A stretch of DNA of 64,000 bases, taken from the NCBI RefSeq assembly GCF_013426975.1, contig NZ_JACCPY010000004.1, forward strand, positions 62,001 through 126,000. The letters are read 5' to 3'. Every line of letters begins with the position of its first letter. Position 1 is the first letter of the stretch. The translations under genes and the position numbers were made by a program. The notes beneath the pieces are model-generated. The model ran no database searches. It worked only from the letters and a program-made list of their open reading frames with translations, and was not told where the DNA came from. Shown here piece after piece: positions 36,106-46,006 of this stretch. The DNA comes from Sphaerotilus sulfidivorans. Its GTDB lineage: Bacteria; Pseudomonadota; Gammaproteobacteria; Burkholderiales; Burkholderiaceae_C.

Positions 36106-37490
36106 ACGGCGGCAGCCGCGGCTTCACCCTCTTCAACACCGACGGCAGCGTGGCCTTCGATGTCGGCATGGACCTGGAATACCGCCTCGCCCGCATCGGC
36201 CACACCAACGACCGCCGCAACGACGCCAAGGGCAACGAGCCCGAGAACGTCGCCTTCGGCCGCTTCGGCTCGACGGACTACCTGTTCGTCGCGTCCGAGC
36301 GCTCCAGCGTGGTGGCCGTCTACGACATGAGCCAGCCGACCGCGCCGGTCTACAAGCAGGCGCTGCCCGGTGCGCTCAGCCCGGAAGGCCTGGTGACGAT
36401 CCCGTCGCGCGGTCTGATGGTGTCGGCCAGCGAGATGGACGACCGTGGCCTGCCGGCCCGCGCGGCGTTCAACATCTATGCCTATCAGAAGGCGGCACCG
36501 GCCTATCCGACGATCCAGTCCGCCGACCGCGCGGACGGCAAGCCGATTCCGTGGGCCGCCCTGTCCGGCATGGTGGCGGCGCCCAGCGGCAGCACGGTGT
36601 ACGCGGTCGACGACAGCTTCTTCCGCGCCAACCGCATCTTCACGGTCGATGTCGGCGTCACGCCCGCCGTCATCCGCAGCGAGCTGCGCATCACCGATGC
36701 CAACGATGTGCTGAAGACCTTCGGCGCCACCCTGCCGGCCGCCCGGGACAACCAGGCTTTCGACCAGACCGACGTCGCGGCGATGATCAACGCCGACAAG
36801 ACGGTGAACCTGGACCCGGAAGGCATTTCGCTGGCCAGCGCCGGCGGCTTCTGGATCGCCTCGGAAGGCGCGGGCTCGAAGACCGCCTACGAGACCGGCC
36901 GCAACATCACCTCGGCCAACCTGCTGCTGCGGGTGTCGGCTGCTGGCGTGATCCAGGAGGTGGTGACCCTGCCGGATGCGGTCAACGCGCTGCAGGCCCG
37001 CTACGGCTTCGAGGGCGTGGCCGAGTCGAACGGCAAGCTGGTGGTGGCGATGCAGCGCGCCTGGCTGGGCGAGACGATGCCGCGCATCGCGGTGTACGAC
37101 CTCACCGCCAAGACCTGGCAGTTCCACTTCTACCCGCTGGACCCGGCGACCTCGCCCAACGGCGGCTGGGTGGGCCTGTCGGAAATCACCGCGCTGGGCA
37201 ACAACCGCTTCCTGGTGGTCGAGCGCGACAACCAGAACGGCCCGGATGCGCGCATCAAGCGTCTCTACCGCATCGACCTGACCGGCGCGGCCGATGGCAG
37301 CACGTTGACCAAAACCCTGGTGCGCGACCTGATGCCCGACCTGCGGGCCACCCGGGGGCCGGTGCTGGAGAAGATCGAGGGCCTGGCGGTGCTGGCCAGC
37401 GGCGAGGTGCTGTTCGTCACCGACAACGATGGCGTCAACGACAGCAGCGGCGAGACGCAGCTGGTGCGGCTGGGCAGGATCCTGAACTGA
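36084..37490 (+). pseudogene. 5'-truncated esterase-like-activity-of-phytase / choice-of-anchor I type protein
   Basis: Open frame of 468 residues that begins abruptly with EANEGDLNGGSRGFTLFNTD, an internal motif of secreted beta-propeller proteins in this family. Further matches are NEPENVAFGRFGSTDYLFVA, LSPEGLVTIPSRGLMVSASE, NLDPEGISLASAGGFWIASE and GGWVGLSEITALGNNRFLVVER. No signal peptide is present; full-length relatives have several hundred more N-terminal residues. A GTG at 36150 could start translation but would give an unexported partial propeller. The missing 5' end coincides with the loss of the 5' end of the opposing gene. Confidence 0.75.
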
Positions 37491-37496
37491 AGTTGA

Positions 37497-37513
37497 GAGG
37501 GCGGGCTGCCCTC
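37497..37513. terminator. Short hairpin between convergent genes
   Basis: GAGGGC (37497-37502), loop GGGCT, GCCCTC (37508-37513). It lies between the phytase-like remnant and icmF stops. There is no T-run, so termination is uncertain. Confidence 0.3.
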
Positions 37514-37517
37514 GGCT

Positions 37518-40500
37518 TCACATCGATCGCCGATACTGCCCGCCCACCTCGAACAGCGCACTGGTGATCTGCCCCAGCGAGCACACCCGCACCGCGTCCA
37601 TCAGCACCTCGAACACGTTGGCGTTGTCGATCACCGCCTGCTGAAGTCGCTTGAGCATCGCCGGCGCCGCGGCGGCGTGGCGGGCGTGGAAGTCGTTCAG
37701 GCGCTGGAGCTGCGACTGCTTCTCCTCCTCGGTCGAGCGCGCCAGCTCGATCGACTCGGGCACTGCGTCGCCGTGCGGGTTGCGGAAGGTGTTGACGCCG
37801 ATGATCGGGTACTCGCCGGTGTGCTTGAGCATCTCGTAGTGCATCGACTCTTCCTGGATCTTCGAGCGCTGGTAGCCCGTCTCCATCGCGCCGAGCACGC
37901 CGCCGCGGTCGGCGATCTTCTCGAACTCGGCCAGCACGGCTTCCTCCACCAGCTCGGTCAGCTCGTCGATGATGAACGCGCCCTGGTTCGGGTTCTCACA
38001 TCGAGCCAGGCCCCACTCGCGGTTGATGATCATCTGGATCGCCATCGCGCGGCGCACCGACTCCTCGGTCGGCGTCGTGATCGCCTCGTCGAAGGCGTTG
38101 GTGTGCAGCGAGTTGCAGTTGTCGTACACCGCGATCAGCGCCTGCAGCGTCGTGCGGATGTCGTTGAACTGGATCTCCTGCGCGTGCAGGCTGCGGCCGG
38201 AGGTCTGGATGTGATATTTGAGCTTCTGGCTGCGGTCGTTGGCGCCGTATTTGTCGCGCATCGCCACCGCCCAGATGCGGCGGGCGACGCGGCCGAGCAC
38301 GGTGTACTCCGGGTCCATGCCGTTCGAGAAGAAGAACGACAGGTTGGGCGCGAAGTCGTCGATGTGCATGCCGCGCGCCAGATACGCCTCCACGAACGTG
38401 AAGCCGTTCGACAGCGTGAAGGCGAGCTGGCTGATCGGGTTCGCCCCGGCTTCGGCGATGTGGTACCCGCTGATCGACACCGAGTAGAAGTTGCGCACGT
38501 CGTGGTGGACGAAGTACTGAGCGATGTCGCCCATCACCTTCAGGCTGAACTCGGTCGAGAAGATGCAGGTGTTCTGGCCCTGGTCTTCCTTCAGGATGTC
38601 GGCCTGCACCGTGCCGCGCACATTCGCCAGCACCCACGCCTTGATCTTCGCGGCTTCGTCGTCGGTCGGGTCGCGGCCGTTGTCGGCCCGGAACTTGTCG
38701 AGCTGCTGGTCGATCGCGGTGTTCATGAACATCGCCAGGATCGTCGGCGCCGGGCCGTTGATCGTCATGCTCACCGAGGTGGTCGGGCTGCACAGGTCGA
38801 AGCCGTCGTACAGCACCTTCAGGTCGTCGAGCGTGGCGATCGACACGCCCGAGTTGCCGACCTTGCCGTAGATGTCCGGACGCGGATCGGGGTCGGCGCC
38901 GTAGAGCGTGACCGAGTCGAACGCGGTCGACAGCCGCTTGGCCGGCATGCCCTCGCTGACCAGCTTGAAGCGGCGGTTGGTGCGGAAGGCGTCGCCCTCG
39001 CCGGCGAACATGCGGGTCGGATCCTCGCCCTCGCGCTTGAACGCGAAGACGCCGGCGGTGAAGGGGAACGATCCGGGCACGTTCTCCAGCATCAGCCACT
39101 TCAGCAGCTCGCCGTGGCATTCAAAGCCGGGCAGGGCGACCTTGCGGATCTTGTTGCCGCTCAGCGTGGTGTGGATGAGGTTGGTGCGGAGTTCCTTGTC
39201 GCGGATCTTCACGACGTACTCGTCACCGGCGTAGGCGCGCTGCATCTCGGGCCACATGGCCAGCAGCTTGCGGGCGGCCGGATCGAGCCGCTGCTCGCGC
39301 TGCTCGGCCAGATCGGTCAGCGCTTCCACGCCGCGGTTCTTCGCCGGATTGGCCTGCCGGAACATCGCCGCGCTGGCGCGCAGTTGCTGGATTTCGCGGG
39401 CGAGCGTGGCCTGCTGGCGGACCCGGGCCTTGTAGCCGCGCACGGTGTCAGCGATCTCGGCGAGGTAGCGGGTGCGGGCGGCCGGGACGATGGGGGTCTG
39501 GTGCGTGCTGTGGCGGGTGTGGACCAGCGGCAGGCGGCCTTCGGCCAGCGGCAGACCGAGTTCGCCGAGCCGGACCTTGAGCGCCTGGTACAGCGCCGTC
39601 ACGCCGTCGTCGTTGAAGCGGCTGGCCATCGTGCCGAACACCGGCATCTGGTCGGGCATCACGGTGAAGGCTTCGCGGTTGCGCTGCACCTGCTTGGCGA
39701 CATCGCGCAGCGCGTCGGCCGAGCCCTTGCGGTCGAACTTGTTGATGGCGACGAACTCGGCGAAGTCGAGCATGTCGATCTTCTCGAGCTGGCTGGCCGC
39801 GCCGAACTCGGGCGTCATCACGTACATCGGCACGTCGACGAAGGGCACGATCGCCGCATCGCCCTGGCCGATGCCGGAGGTCTCGACGATGACCAGATCG
39901 AAGCCGGCCGCCTTGGCGGCGGCGATCACGTCGGGCAGCGCCGCCGAGATCTCGCTGCCGGTGTCGCGGGTGGCGAGGCTGCGCATGTAGACCCGCGCGC
40001 CCCGGGACCACGGACCGGTGGCATTCATGCGGATGCGGTCGCCCAGCAGCGCACCGCCGCTCTTGCGCCGCGACGGATCGATCGAGATGACGGCGATGCG
40101 CAGGCTGTCGTCCTGGTCCAGGCGCAGGCGGCGGATCAGCTCGTCGGTCAGGCTGGACTTGCCGGCGCCACCGGTGCCGGTGATGCCGAGCACCGGTGTC
40201 CGGCTCGCCTTGGCCGCTTCATGCACCGCGGCGACGACGCCCGCGTCCGCCTTGCCGTTCTCCAGCGCGGTGATGAGCTGGGCGAGCGCACGCCAGGCGG
40301 CTTCGGTGTGGCCCTGCAGCGCGGCGAGGTCGGTCGGCGCGTGCCCGGACAGGTCCTGGTCGCAGCGCATCATCATCTCGCCGATCATGCCGGCCAGACC
40401 CATGCGCTGGCCGTCCTCGGGGCTGAAGATGCGCACGCCGTGGCTGTGCAGGTCGCGGATCTCGGCCGGCACGATCACGCCGCCGCCGCCGCCGAAGACC

Positions 40501-40808
40501 TGGATGTGCGCGCCGCCGCGCGCACGCAGCAGCTCGACCATGTACTTGAAGTACTCGACATGGCCGCCCTGGTAGGAGCTGACCGCGATGCCCTGGGCGT
40601 CCTCCTGCAGCGCGGCGGTCACCACCTCGTCGACCGAGCGGTTGTGGCCGAGGTGGATCACCTCCGCACCCATGCCCTGCAGGATGCGTCGCATGATGTT
40701 GATCGAGGCGTCATGCCCGTCGAACAGGCTGGCCGCGGTCACGAAGCGGACCTTGTGCGTCGGGCGGTAGCTGGCCAGGGCCTTGTGGTCGGCAGCGAGA
40801 TCGGTCAT
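37518..40808 (-). CDS. icmF: Fused isobutyryl-CoA mutase IcmF
   Basis: Adenosylcobalamin enzyme of 1096 residues that interconverts isobutyryl-CoA and n-butyryl-CoA and carries its own G-protein chaperone. The N-terminal B12 domain has the lower-ligand histidine in FDGHDASIN (His32) and [13 protein letters not shown]; the MeaB-like GTPase has Walker [11 protein letters not shown] (211-220), [20 protein letters not shown] and [10 protein letters not shown]; the mutase domain runs from about 520 with [34 protein letters not shown] and [14 protein letters not shown]. Its role fits valine or branched acyl-CoA metabolism. A 20-bp palindrome lies 40 bp upstream. Confidence 0.96.
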   Translation of the reverse strand: MTDLAADHKALASYRPTHKVRFVTAASLFDGHDASINIMRRILQGMGAEVIHLGHNRSVDEVVTAALQEDAQGIAVSSYQGGHVEYFKYMVELLRARGGAHIQVFGGGGGVIVPAEIRDLHSHGVRIFSPEDGQRMGLAGMIGEMMMRCDQDLSGHAPTDLAALQGHTEAAWRALAQLITALENGKADAGVVAAVHEAAKASRTPVLGITGTGGAGKSSLTDELIRRLRLDQDDSLRIAVISIDPSRRKSGGALLGDRIRMNATGPWSRGARVYMRSLATRDTGSEISAALPDVIAAAKAAGFDLVIVETSGIGQGDAAIVPFVDVPMYVMTPEFGAASQLEKIDMLDFAEFVAINKFDRKGSADALRDVAKQVQRNREAFTVMPDQMPVFGTMASRFNDDGVTALYQALKVRLGELGLPLAEGRLPLVHTRHSTHQTPIVPAARTRYLAEIADTVRGYKARVRQQATLAREIQQLRASAAMFRQANPAKNRGVEALTDLAEQREQRLDPAARKLLAMWPEMQRAYAGDEYVVKIRDKELRTNLIHTTLSGNKIRKVALPGFECHGELLKWLMLENVPGSFPFTAGVFAFKREGEDPTRMFAGEGDAFRTNRRFKLVSEGMPAKRLSTAFDSVTLYGADPDPRPDIYGKVGNSGVSIATLDDLKVLYDGFDLCSPTTSVSMTINGPAPTILAMFMNTAIDQQLDKFRADNGRDPTDDEAAKIKAWVLANVRGTVQADILKEDQGQNTCIFSTEFSLKVMGDIAQYFVHHDVRNFYSVSISGYHIAEAGANPISQLAFTLSNGFTFVEAYLARGMHIDDFAPNLSFFFSNGMDPEYTVLGRVARRIWAVAMRDKYGANDRSQKLKYHIQTSGRSLHAQEIQFNDIRTTLQALIAVYDNCNSLHTNAFDEAITTPTEESVRRAMAIQMIINREWGLARCENPNQGAFIIDELTELVEEAVLAEFEKIADRGGVLGAMETGYQRSKIQEESMHYEMLKHTGEYPIIGVNTFRNPHGDAVPESIELARSTEEEKQSQLQRLNDFHARHAAAAPAMLKRLQQAVIDNANVFEVLMDAVRVCSLGQITSALFEVGGQYRRSM

Positions 40809-40847
40809 CTGAGGGCTCCGAGGAACATCCGGACCGCGATTTTCGGT

Positions 40848-40867
40848 TGACGTTTACGTAAACGTCA
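40848..40867. promoter_or_regulatory. Perfect 20-bp palindrome upstream of icmF, LiuR-like operator
   Basis: TGACGTTTACGTAAACGTCA is a perfect palindrome 40 bp upstream of the icmF start. From memory it resembles operators of MerR-family LiuR, which control branched-chain amino acid breakdown genes in proteobacteria; that link is knowledge-based and not proved here. No liuR gene is in the window. Confidence 0.65.
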
Positions 40868-41305
40868 TTTGGGGGGAACCCTTGTTGCACCGATCCCGAA
40901 CGACTTGGCACCGGCTTCTGCACCGATCTGCAGCGAAGCGCACGGCTGCGGGGCGCCAGCGCGATGCATCGACTTGAACCGCGGCGCTTCATCTGCGTGC
41001 GCCCGGTCCGGCGCATGCCTGTCGATGGTGCGCCGCACCCGTCGCTGGCATGTCGTGGCCGGTCCGTCGTGATCATTCCGGCACGAAAGACCGCCTGTGG
41101 ATCGCCCGTGCCCGGGTTTTCAGGGGTTGGCACGCTCCCTGCAATACATGCAGCGAGGCCTCGGCGACGGGGCTTCACTAGGTGGGACATTTTTGGACAA
41201 CGGCGTCCGATCGTCCCGATGACCGGCGCAAGCCGGGTGTCGGACAACGATCGTGACGCCGCTTTTTTTTGCCGTCCCCGATTCTTCCTCTGGAGAGAGA
41301 TTCCC
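40868..41305 (+). other. Regulatory region between icmF and nitrate transporter genes
   Basis: No gene is supported in this 438-bp stretch. It holds the direct repeats TGCACCGATC at 40886-40895 and 40919-40928 (33 bp apart), a possible NtrC-like inverted half-site pair around 41011-41033 (GCGCATGC and GGTGCGC), and a sigma-54 promoter near 41129. The leader after the promoter is about 150 nt long and includes an eight-T stretch around 41265. Confidence 0.5.
41128..41144 (+). promoter_or_regulatory. Sigma-54 (-24/-12) promoter of nitrate transporter operon
   Basis: TGGCACGCTCCCTGCAA matches the sigma-54 consensus TGGCACG-N4-TTGCA, with invariant GG at 41129-41130 and GC at 41141-41142 exactly 10 bases apart. 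It lies about 160 bp before the first gene of a nitrate-type importer, so nitrogen-limitation control through NtrC is the natural reading. Confidence 0.8.
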
Positions 41306-42550
41306 ATGACGACGCCCTCGACCCCCATCGACTCGAATCGCCGTGATTTCATCAAGCGCACCGCTGCTGTTTCTGCCGCGGTTTCACTGCCCGGCGGGGT
41401 CTGGGCCGCAGGCTCGGATGCGCCCGAGAAGAAGGAGGTCAGGATCGGCTTCATTCCGCTGACAGACTGTGCCAGCGTCGTGATGGCCAGCGTGCTTGGC
41501 TTCGATCAGAAGTACGGCATCAAGATCATCCCGACCAAGGAATCGTCCTGGGCGGGGGTGCGCGACAAGCTCGTCAACGGCGAGCTCGACATGGCCCACG
41601 TGCTGTACGGCCTGGTCTACGGCGTGCACCTCGGCGTCAGCGGCCCGAAGAAGGACATGGCCGTGCTGATGTCCATCAATCACAACGGGCAGGGCATCAG
41701 CCTGTCTAAGGCGCTGGCCGACAAGGGGGCCGTGGACGGTCCTTCGCTGGCCAAGTACATGGCGGCCAACCCGCGGGATTACACCTTCGCGGGCACGTTC
41801 CCCACCGGCACGCACGCCATGTGGATGCACTACTGGCTGGCAGCCGCAGGCATCAACCCGGTCTCGGGCGCCAAGCTGATCACCGTGCCGCCGCCGCAGA
41901 TGGTCGCCAACATGCGCGTGGGCAACATGGACGGGTTCTGCGTCGGCGAGCCCTGGAACCATCGCGCCATCATGGATGGCATCGGCATCACGGCCAACAC
42001 CACTCAGGACATCTGGAAGGATCATCCCGAGAAGGTGCTGGGGACCAGCGCGGACTTCGTGAAGCAGAACCCGAACACCTGCCGTGCCGTGATCATGGCG
42101 GTGCTCGAGGCCAGTCGCTGGATCGATGCCAGCCTGCAGAACAAGATGAAGATGGCCGAGACGGTCGCCCAGAAGTCCTACATCAACACTTCGGTCGATG
42201 CGATCAACCAGCGCATCCTGGGACGCTACCAGAACGGCCTGGGCAAGACCTGGGACGATCCGAACCACATGAAGTTCTTCAACGACGGCGCGGTCAACTA
42301 CCCGTACCTGTCTGACGGCATGTGGTTCCTGACGCAGCACAAGCGCTGGGGCCTGCTCAAGAGCCACCCCGACTACCTCGGCGTGGCCAAGCAGATCAAC
42401 CAGACGGCGCTCTACAAGCAGGCGGCCGGTGCGCTGGGCGTCAGCATCCCGAAGAGCGATTTCCGCACGAGCAAGCTGATGGACGGCGTGGTCTGGGACG
42501 GCAAGGATCCCGCCAAGTACGCCGACGGCTTCAGGATCCGGGCCGCCTGA
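41306..42550 (+). CDS. nrtA: Nitrate/nitrite-type ABC transporter substrate-binding protein, Tat-exported
   Basis: Periplasmic binding protein of 414 residues of the NrtA/CynA group. The N-terminus has a twin-arginine signal (NRRDFIKRTAAVSAAVSLPG with cleavage likely near VWAAGS). Family parts are VRIGFIPLTDCASVVMAS, YGIKIIPTKESSWAGVRDKL, DMAHVLYGLVYGVHLG, PTGTHAMWMHYWLAAAGINP and GFCVGEPWNHRAI. The ATG at 41306 follows GGAGAGAGA. It is the first gene of a three-gene operon with permease and ATPase. Nitrate is the likeliest ligand; nitrite or cyanate cannot be excluded. Confidence 0.9.
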   Translation: MTTPSTPIDSNRRDFIKRTAAVSAAVSLPGGVWAAGSDAPEKKEVRIGFIPLTDCASVVMASVLGFDQKYGIKIIPTKESSWAGVRDKLVNGELDMAHVLYGLVYGVHLGVSGPKKDMAVLMSINHNGQGISLSKALADKGAVDGPSLAKYMAANPRDYTFAGTFPTGTHAMWMHYWLAAAGINPVSGAKLITVPPPQMVANMRVGNMDGFCVGEPWNHRAIMDGIGITANTTQDIWKDHPEKVLGTSADFVKQNPNTCRAVIMAVLEASRWIDASLQNKMKMAETVAQKSYINTSVDAINQRILGRYQNGLGKTWDDPNHMKFFNDGAVNYPYLSDGMWFLTQHKRWGLLKSHPDYLGVAKQINQTALYKQAAGALGVSIPKSDFRTSKLMDGVVWDGKDPAKYADGFRIRAA

Positions 42551-42605
42551 GCGCGACCCGAGACGACAAGAGACGACCTGTCCCCCGTCCCAGGAGGTTC
42601 CCGAC

Positions 42606-43520
42606 ATGAATGCCGCCACCCTGTCCGTTGCCGCAACCGCCGCGTCGACCGCTCCGGCGACCTCGGCCGCCGCCGCGCCGGCCGCCCCGGTGCTCGACGC
42701 CGAGACCCAGGCCCGCATGAAGGCCCAGGCCGAGGCCATGGCCCGTGCCCAGCGCCTGCGCACGCTCACCCGCATGGCCGCACCGGTGCTCGGTTTCGCC
42801 TTCTTCCTGCTGGTGTGGCAGGCGGTGGCGCACAGCGGCGACAAGCAGCTGCCCGGCCCGGCGGTGGTCTGGGACGCGGCGGTCAAGCTGTTCTCCGACC
42901 CGTTCTATGTCAACGGCCCGAACGACCAGGGCATCGGCTGGAACGTGCTGTCGTCGCTGCAGCGCGTGGCGGTGGGCTTCGGCCTGGCGGCGGTGGTGGG
43001 CATTCCGCTGGGCTTCCTGATCGGTCGCTTCGCGTTCTTCAACCAGATGCTCGACCCGATCATCAGCCTGCTGCGGCCGGTGTCGCCGCTGGCCTGGCTG
43101 CCGATCGGTCTGATGGTGTTCAAGGCCGCCAACCCGGCCGCGATCTGGACGATCTTCATCTGCTCGATCTGGCCGATGGTCATCAACACCGCGGTGGGGG
43201 TGCGGCAGGTGCCGCAGGACTACCTCAACGTCGCGCGTGTGCTGAACCTGTCGGAGCTGACGATCATCCGCAAGATCCTGTTCCCGGCGGTGCTGCCCTA
43301 CATGCTGACCGGCGTGCGGCTGGCGGTCGGCACCGCCTGGCTGGTGATCGTCGCGGCCGAGATGCTGACCGGCGGCCAGGGCATCGGCTTCTGGCTGTGG
43401 GACGAGTGGAACAACCTGAACGTCGCGCACATCCTGATCGCGATCTTCGTGATCGGTGGTGTCGGCCTGCTGCTCGAGACGCTGCTGGTGGCCGTCGCCC
43501 GCCGCTTCGACTACTCCTGA
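42606..43520 (+). CDS. nrtB: Nitrate ABC transporter permease
   Basis: Inner-membrane permease of 304 residues (BPD_transp_1 fold). An Ala-rich cytoplasmic N-terminus of about 55 residues precedes six predicted helices, beginning [47 protein letters not shown], the EAA-type loop [30 protein letters not shown] and [26 protein letters not shown] are typical of NrtB/SsuC permeases. It lies 55 bp after nrtA with an AGGAGG ribosome site. Confidence 0.93.
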   Translation: MNAATLSVAATAASTAPATSAAAAPAAPVLDAETQARMKAQAEAMARAQRLRTLTRMAAPVLGFAFFLLVWQAVAHSGDKQLPGPAVVWDAAVKLFSDPFYVNGPNDQGIGWNVLSSLQRVAVGFGLAAVVGIPLGFLIGRFAFFNQMLDPIISLLRPVSPLAWLPIGLMVFKAANPAAIWTIFICSIWPMVINTAVGVRQVPQDYLNVARVLNLSELTIIRKILFPAVLPYMLTGVRLAVGTAWLVIVAAEMLTGGQGIGFWLWDEWNNLNVAHILIAIFVIGGVGLLLETLLVAVARRFDYS

Positions 43521-43554
43521 TCCACCGACTTCCGACTCTCCGGGGACCCTCATC

Positions 43555-44394
43555 ATGAGCCAAGCCAATCTGGACACCCGCAACCAGCGTTTCCTGCGCA
43601 TCGAGAACGTCGGCATGTCCTTCCCGACGAAGAAGGGCACCTTCATCGCATTGCGCGATGTCAACCTGGAGGTGGCCCGCGGCGAGTTCATCGCGCTGAT
43701 CGGCCACTCCGGCTGCGGCAAGTCGACGCTGCTGAACCTGGTCGCCGGCCTGACCACGCCGACCTCGGGCGTGCTGCTGCTCGACGACCGCGAGCTGAAA
43801 GGTCCTGGCCCGGAGCGCGCGGTGGTGTTCCAGAACCACTCGCTGCTGCCGTGGCTGACCTGCATGGAGAACGTCTACCTGGCGGTCGAGCGGGTCTTCG
43901 GCGCCACCGAGAACAAGGCCAGGCTGCGCGAACGCTCGCTGGCCGCGCTGGATCTGGTCAACCTGAGCCATGCCAGGGACAAGCGTCCCGGCGAGATCTC
44001 CGGCGGCATGAAGCAGCGCGTGGGCATCGCCCGGGCGCTGGCGATGGAGCCGAAGATGCTGCTGATGGACGAGCCCTTCGGCGCGCTGGACGCGCTGACC
44101 CGCGCCAAGCTGCAGGACGAGATGATGAAGATCGTCGCCACCACCGGCTCGACCGTCATGATGGTGACGCACGATGTCGACGAGGCGGTGCTGCTGTCGG
44201 ACCGCATTGTGATGCTGACCAACGGCCCGGCGGCGACCATCGGCGAGATCCACCAGGTGCCGCTGCCGCCGATCCGCGAGCAGTTCCGCCCGCGCCTGGA
44301 GATGGCGCACGATGCCGGCTATCTGGCCTCGCGCGAGGCGGTGCTGGAGTTCCTGTACCACAAGCAGGCGCATGTCGAGAAGGACGCGGCCTGA
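43555..44394 (+). CDS. nrtD: Nitrate ABC transporter ATP-binding protein
   Basis: ATPase subunit of 279 residues. Walker A is [18 protein letters not shown]-loop in [13 protein letters not shown], signature [17 protein letters not shown], Walker [13 protein letters not shown] and H-loop [12 protein letters not shown]. It ends soon after the ATPase domain, so it is NrtD-like rather than the longer NrtC that carries a regulatory binding-protein domain. It is the last gene before a strong terminator. The assimilatory nitrate reductase genes usually beside such operons are absent from the window. Confidence 0.92.
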   Translation: MSQANLDTRNQRFLRIENVGMSFPTKKGTFIALRDVNLEVARGEFIALIGHSGCGKSTLLNLVAGLTTPTSGVLLLDDRELKGPGPERAVVFQNHSLLPWLTCMENVYLAVERVFGATENKARLRERSLAALDLVNLSHARDKRPGEISGGMKQRVGIARALAMEPKMLLMDEPFGALDALTRAKLQDEMMKIVATTGSTVMMVTHDVDEAVLLSDRIVMLTNGPAATIGEIHQVPLPPIREQFRPRLEMAHDAGYLASREAVLEFLYHKQAHVEKDAA

Positions 44395-44483
44395 GTCCGA
44401 TGCGGGCCTGAAGCGTTGTTTCTGCAACACGGCCGGGATCCCGGCTTGTCACGCGGGTGACGCATTCGTCTTGTGAGAACCTG

Positions 44484-44511
44484 ACCCGACGGTACCCCGT
44501 CGGGTTTTTTC
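44484..44511 (+). terminator. Rho-independent terminator of nrt operon
   Basis: ACCCGACGG (44484-44492), loop TACC, CCGTCGGGT (44497-44505), then TTTTTTC. A perfect 9-bp GC-rich stem and T-run about 90 bp after the nrtD stop. The remainder of 44395-44640 shows no gene. Confidence 0.93.
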
Positions 44512-44640
44512 TTGTGCCAATCTGAAACAGCATGTCAGGGCTTCGGCGGCGTGATCTGGCCGTTCTGGGCGCACAATCGGCTCATGCCGTGTGCGGAATG
44601 ACGATGACCTGCATCGCGCCGACACCGGTCGGAGGCATCC

Positions 44641-45156
44641 TTGGGCATTCCGTGCAAGACAGCGGCCGGCCACGCCGAGATGGCGGCCCGCGAGCAGCGC
44701 CTGTCGCAGCGTCACCGGCTGCTGCTGCTGCTGGTCGACGGACAGCGCACCCTCGAGGAGGTGGTCGAGCAGGGCCGGCGCTGTGGCGTGCCGCGCGGCT
44801 ACATCGACGAGCTGTTCGCGCTGGGCCTGATCGTCATCGGGCCGCCGCCGACCGCGCCGATGCCGCTCGACGGGCCCGACACCCTCGGGCCGGGCAGTGC
44901 GGTCAGCGACACCGAGCTGGCCCGGCTCGATGCCACGGACGGCAGCTTCGCCCAGGCGCGCCAGGTGCTGCTGGGGCTGCTGCGGGCCCATGCCCCGGTG
45001 TCGGGGGCAGTGATGATGCTGAGGGTCAGGCGGGCCCGCTCTCGCGCAGAATTGCGGGCCCTGCTGCCGGATGTGCAGGCGCGACTGCAGCGCGTGCGGC
45101 CGCAGGGCGAGACGCGCGAGCAGCTGCTGCGCGTCGAGTCGCTGCTGGTGTCCTGA
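44641..45156 (+). CDS. Uncharacterised conserved protein upstream of coaX
   Basis: Protein of about 171 residues without a named domain that I can assign. The segment [20 protein letters not shown] then [20 protein letters not shown] resembles the N-terminal part of many betaproteobacterial hypothetical proteins (KT..G..E...R..L..R.R.LL.LVDG), possibly a small winged-helix-like fold. The C-terminal half (about 95-171) is helical and arginine-rich. The TTG at 44641 is preferred because GGAGG lies 5 bases upstream; an ATG at 44680 is the alternative. It is followed after about 80 bp by coaX. Confidence 0.6.
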   Translation: MGIPCKTAAGHAEMAAREQRLSQRHRLLLLLVDGQRTLEEVVEQGRRCGVPRGYIDELFALGLIVIGPPPTAPMPLDGPDTLGPGSAVSDTELARLDATDGSFAQARQVLLGLLRAHAPVSGAVMMLRVRRARSRAELRALLPDVQARLQRVRPQGETREQLLRVESLLVS

Positions 45157-45164
45157 TCCGCACT

Positions 45165-45188
45165 CGAATCCGAATCCGAATCCGAGTC
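45165..45188. repeat. Short hexanucleotide tandem repeat
   Basis: CGAATC repeated three times and a fourth imperfect copy (CGAGTC), lying between the uncharacterised gene and coaX. Such a tract can vary in length by slippage; at 48 bp before the coaX ATG it could affect leader length. Confidence 0.7.
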
Positions 45189-45235
45189 CGGTCAGGGGGC
45201 CGGCTTCACGATCCCTGTCGTCCTGTGGCGTTCTC

Positions 45236-46006
45236 ATGAGTTTCCTGGTCATCGACATCGGCAACACGCGTCTCAAGTGGGGCCTGTACGAGGCGCCCCG
45301 GCCCGAGGCGGCCCTGATCGCGCAAGGGGCGGTCTTTCTCGAGGCCATCGACCGGCTCGCCGAGGAGGACTGGGCCCGCCTGCCGGCGCCGCAGCGCATG
45401 CTGGGCAGCGCGGTGGCCGGCCAGGGCGTGCGCCGCCGCACCGAGGAGCAGCTCGATCTGTGGGATCTGACGCCGCGCTGGGTGGTGTCGCAGCCGCAGG
45501 ACGCCGGCGTGAGCAACGGCTACGAGCATCCGGCCCGTCTGGGCTCGGACCGCTGGCTGGCGCTGATCGGCGCGCGCGCGCGGGTGCTGGCCTCGGGGCC
45601 GGCGCGGCCTGCGCTCGTGGTGATGGTCGGCACCGCGGTGACGATCGACGCGATGGATGCCGAGGGCCGATTCCTGGGCGGGCTGATCCTGCCGGGCTTC
45701 GGGCTGATGCTCAAGGCGCTGGAGTCGGGCACCGCCGGACTGAAGGTGCCCACCGGCGAGGTGCGCGAGTTCCCGACCAACACCAGCGATGCGCTGATGA
45801 GCGGCGGCACCTACGGCATCGCCGGCGCGATCGAGCGCATGCACCGCCACCTGCTGCGCCGCTGTGGTGCCGAGCCGATGCTGCTGATGGGTGGCGGCGC
45901 CGCGGTCAAGCTCGCGCCCGAGACCGACCTGCCCTTCGAGCTGGTCGACACGCTGATCTTCGAGGGCCTGCTGCGCCTCGGGGCTCAGGAGTTCCCGGAC
46001 GGCTGA
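45236..46006 (+). CDS. coaX: Type III pantothenate kinase
   Basis: Cytoplasmic kinase of 256 residues catalysing the first step of coenzyme A synthesis, insensitive to CoA feedback in this class. ASKHA-fold motifs are [14 protein letters not shown] (phosphate 1), [22 protein letters not shown] (pantothenate/metal site), [27 protein letters not shown] and [11 protein letters not shown]. The ATG at 45236 starts exactly at the fold. The 3' end overlaps the opposing channel gene by 22 bp. A birA gene often adjacent to coaX is not present. Confidence 0.95.
   Translation: MSFLVIDIGNTRLKWGLYEAPRPEAALIAQGAVFLEAIDRLAEEDWARLPAPQRMLGSAVAGQGVRRRTEEQLDLWDLTPRWVVSQPQDAGVSNGYEHPARLGSDRWLALIGARARVLASGPARPALVVMVGTAVTIDAMDAEGRFLGGLILPGFGLMLKALESGTAGLKVPTGEVREFPTNTSDALMSGGTYGIAGAIERMHRHLLRRCGAEPMLLMGGGAAVKLAPETDLPFELVDTLIFEGLLRLGAQEFPDG

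Noticed and set aside
37677-40850. Plus-strand frame of 1057 codons opposite icmF
   Set aside because: It has no recognisable domain and mirrors the strongly conserved icmF gene.
41011-41033. Classical NtrC site (TGCACC-N5-GGTGCA)
   Set aside because: Only loose half-sites (GCGCATGC and GGTGCGC) are present; too degenerate to report as a site by itself.
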